A DNA stretch of 7,344 bases, taken from the NCBI GenBank assembly GCA_012727685.1, contig JAAYGO010000229.1, positions 1 to 7,344 of the forward strand. Reading direction: 5' to 3'. Origin of the DNA: Bacillota bacterium. GTDB lineage: Bacteria; Bacillota; Dethiobacteria; DTU022. The position numbers and the translations under genes are program-made. The notes under the pieces were generated by a model. That model did no database searches, was not told the DNA's origin, and saw only the letters and a list, made by a program, of their open reading frames with translations. Of this stretch, positions 7,074-7,344 are shown one piece after another; position 1 is the stretch's first letter, and every line of letters begins with the position of its first letter.

Positions 7074-7100
7074 GGGCGAGGCTAGAGGGAGGCCTCGCCC
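7074..7100 (+). terminator. Probable intrinsic terminator after nagB
   Basis: GGGCGAGGC (7074-7082) and GCCTCGCCC (7092-7100) form a perfect 9-bp GC-rich stem with a 9-nt loop, 35 nt after the nagB stop. The following sequence is T-rich but interrupted (AGATTATGTTTT). A second weak stem, AGATT (7101-7105) with AATCT (7116-7120), ends in TTT. The pair together plausibly stops transcription. Confidence 0.65.
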
Positions 7101-7298
7101 AGATTATGTTTTAAGAATCTTTTAGCCAGTGAAAAGGCTCACCCGGAGCAGGATAAATGAAGGCTTGTAAAGAATAACCTTTAACTGTGCGCATCTAACG
7201 AGTGAACCGGAGCGACAGCCTCGGCGACAAGAGCGGTAAGTAATTAGGCTATTTTCAGTTAGATCACCTTAAGCTTAAGGAATAAATGAGGTTAACCG
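7101..7298 (+). other. Non-coding leader region with possible RNA structure upstream of the partial gene
   Basis: About 200 bp without a convincing gene or a good SigA promoter. A small hairpin AGCC (7124-7127)/GGCT (7136-7139) is followed by a long-range perfect 7-bp inverted repeat, ATCTAAC (7193-7199) with GTTAGAT (7258-7264). It encloses purine-rich sequence with ACCG (7206-7209)/CGGT (7234-7237) inside. Nested pairing of this kind could form a multi-stem leader RNA, but no known riboswitch core (TPP, cobalamin, c-di-GMP, c-di-AMP, lysine, glycine, SAM, T-box) was recognised. Confidence 0.3.
7267..7280. repeat. 14-bp perfect palindrome, possible operator
   Basis: CCTTAAGCTTAAGG is fully self-complementary. 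It ends 7 bp before the GAGGT ribosome binding site of the gene starting at 7299. A dimeric repressor site or a small hairpin next to the ribosome binding site are both possible. Confidence 0.5.
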
Positions 7299-7344
7299 AT
7301 GGGTGCAAGCATAAAAAACCTGATCAGCGGGCAGTTGCTCGCTA
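7299..7344 (+). CDS. Start of an unrecognised protein (partial, runs off the right edge)
   Basis: ATG 7299 follows GAGGT (7288-7292) with a 6-nt spacer. The 15 visible codons read MGASIKNLISGQLLA with no stop. The stretch is compatible with a soluble protein's N-terminus and shows no signal peptide, but it is too short to name a family. The strong ribosome binding site, position after the nagB terminator and same-strand orientation support a real gene in a separate unit, possibly controlled by the palindrome just upstream. Confidence 0.6.
   Translation, partial: MGASIKNLISGQLLA

Noticed and set aside
7124..7264. A known riboswitch (c-di-GMP, c-di-AMP, TPP or cobalamin) upstream of the partial gene
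   Set aside because: Isolated words resemble parts of such consensus sequences, but none of the full conserved cores could be matched in order.

Overview
The window looks like a piece of a Bacillota (Firmicutes) chromosome, most plausibly a clostridial or Peptococcaceae-like anaerobe. This rests on mid-range GC content, GGAGG-type ribosome binding sites, frequent GTG starts, SigA-type promoters close to consensus, and the mix of a protein kinase/AAA/TPR signalling giant with a bacterial sphingosine-1-phosphate-lyase-like enzyme. The assignment is inference from style and content; no rRNA or other lineage marker is present.

Layout: two transcription units diverge from a regulatory region of about 430 bp (5009-5441). 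The leftward unit starts at a near-perfect SigA promoter (5195-5224, minus). It has a leader of about 180 nt containing an intrinsic-terminator-like hairpin (5091-5137) that competes with an alternative upstream hairpin. It then carries a DUF819-family membrane protein broken by one frameshift (3846-5008), a PLP-dependent S1P-lyase/decarboxylase family enzyme (2454-3815), and a very large kinase-like/AAA ATPase/TPR-like signalling protein that runs off the left edge (1-2412). Gaps of 30 and 41 nt, same-strand order and lack of internal terminators suggest one operon: a transporter-like protein, an enzyme and a signalling ATPase.

The rightward unit starts at a SigA promoter (5325-5353, plus). 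It encodes a left-handed beta-helix acyltransferase resembling the C-terminal half of GlmU (5442-6281) and glucosamine-6-phosphate deaminase NagB (6313-7038), 31 nt apart, ending in a GC-rich hairpin (7074-7100). Together they point to amino-sugar phosphate metabolism.

The right end (7101-7298) is a non-coding stretch with a 14-bp perfect palindrome and a long-range inverted repeat. It leads into the first 15 codons of an unrecognised gene (7299 to the edge).

The most notable points are the degenerate catalytic loop of the kinase-like domain, the S1P-lyase-like enzyme beside a DUF819 protein and a signalling giant, the putative attenuator in the leader, and the frameshift in the DUF819 gene.
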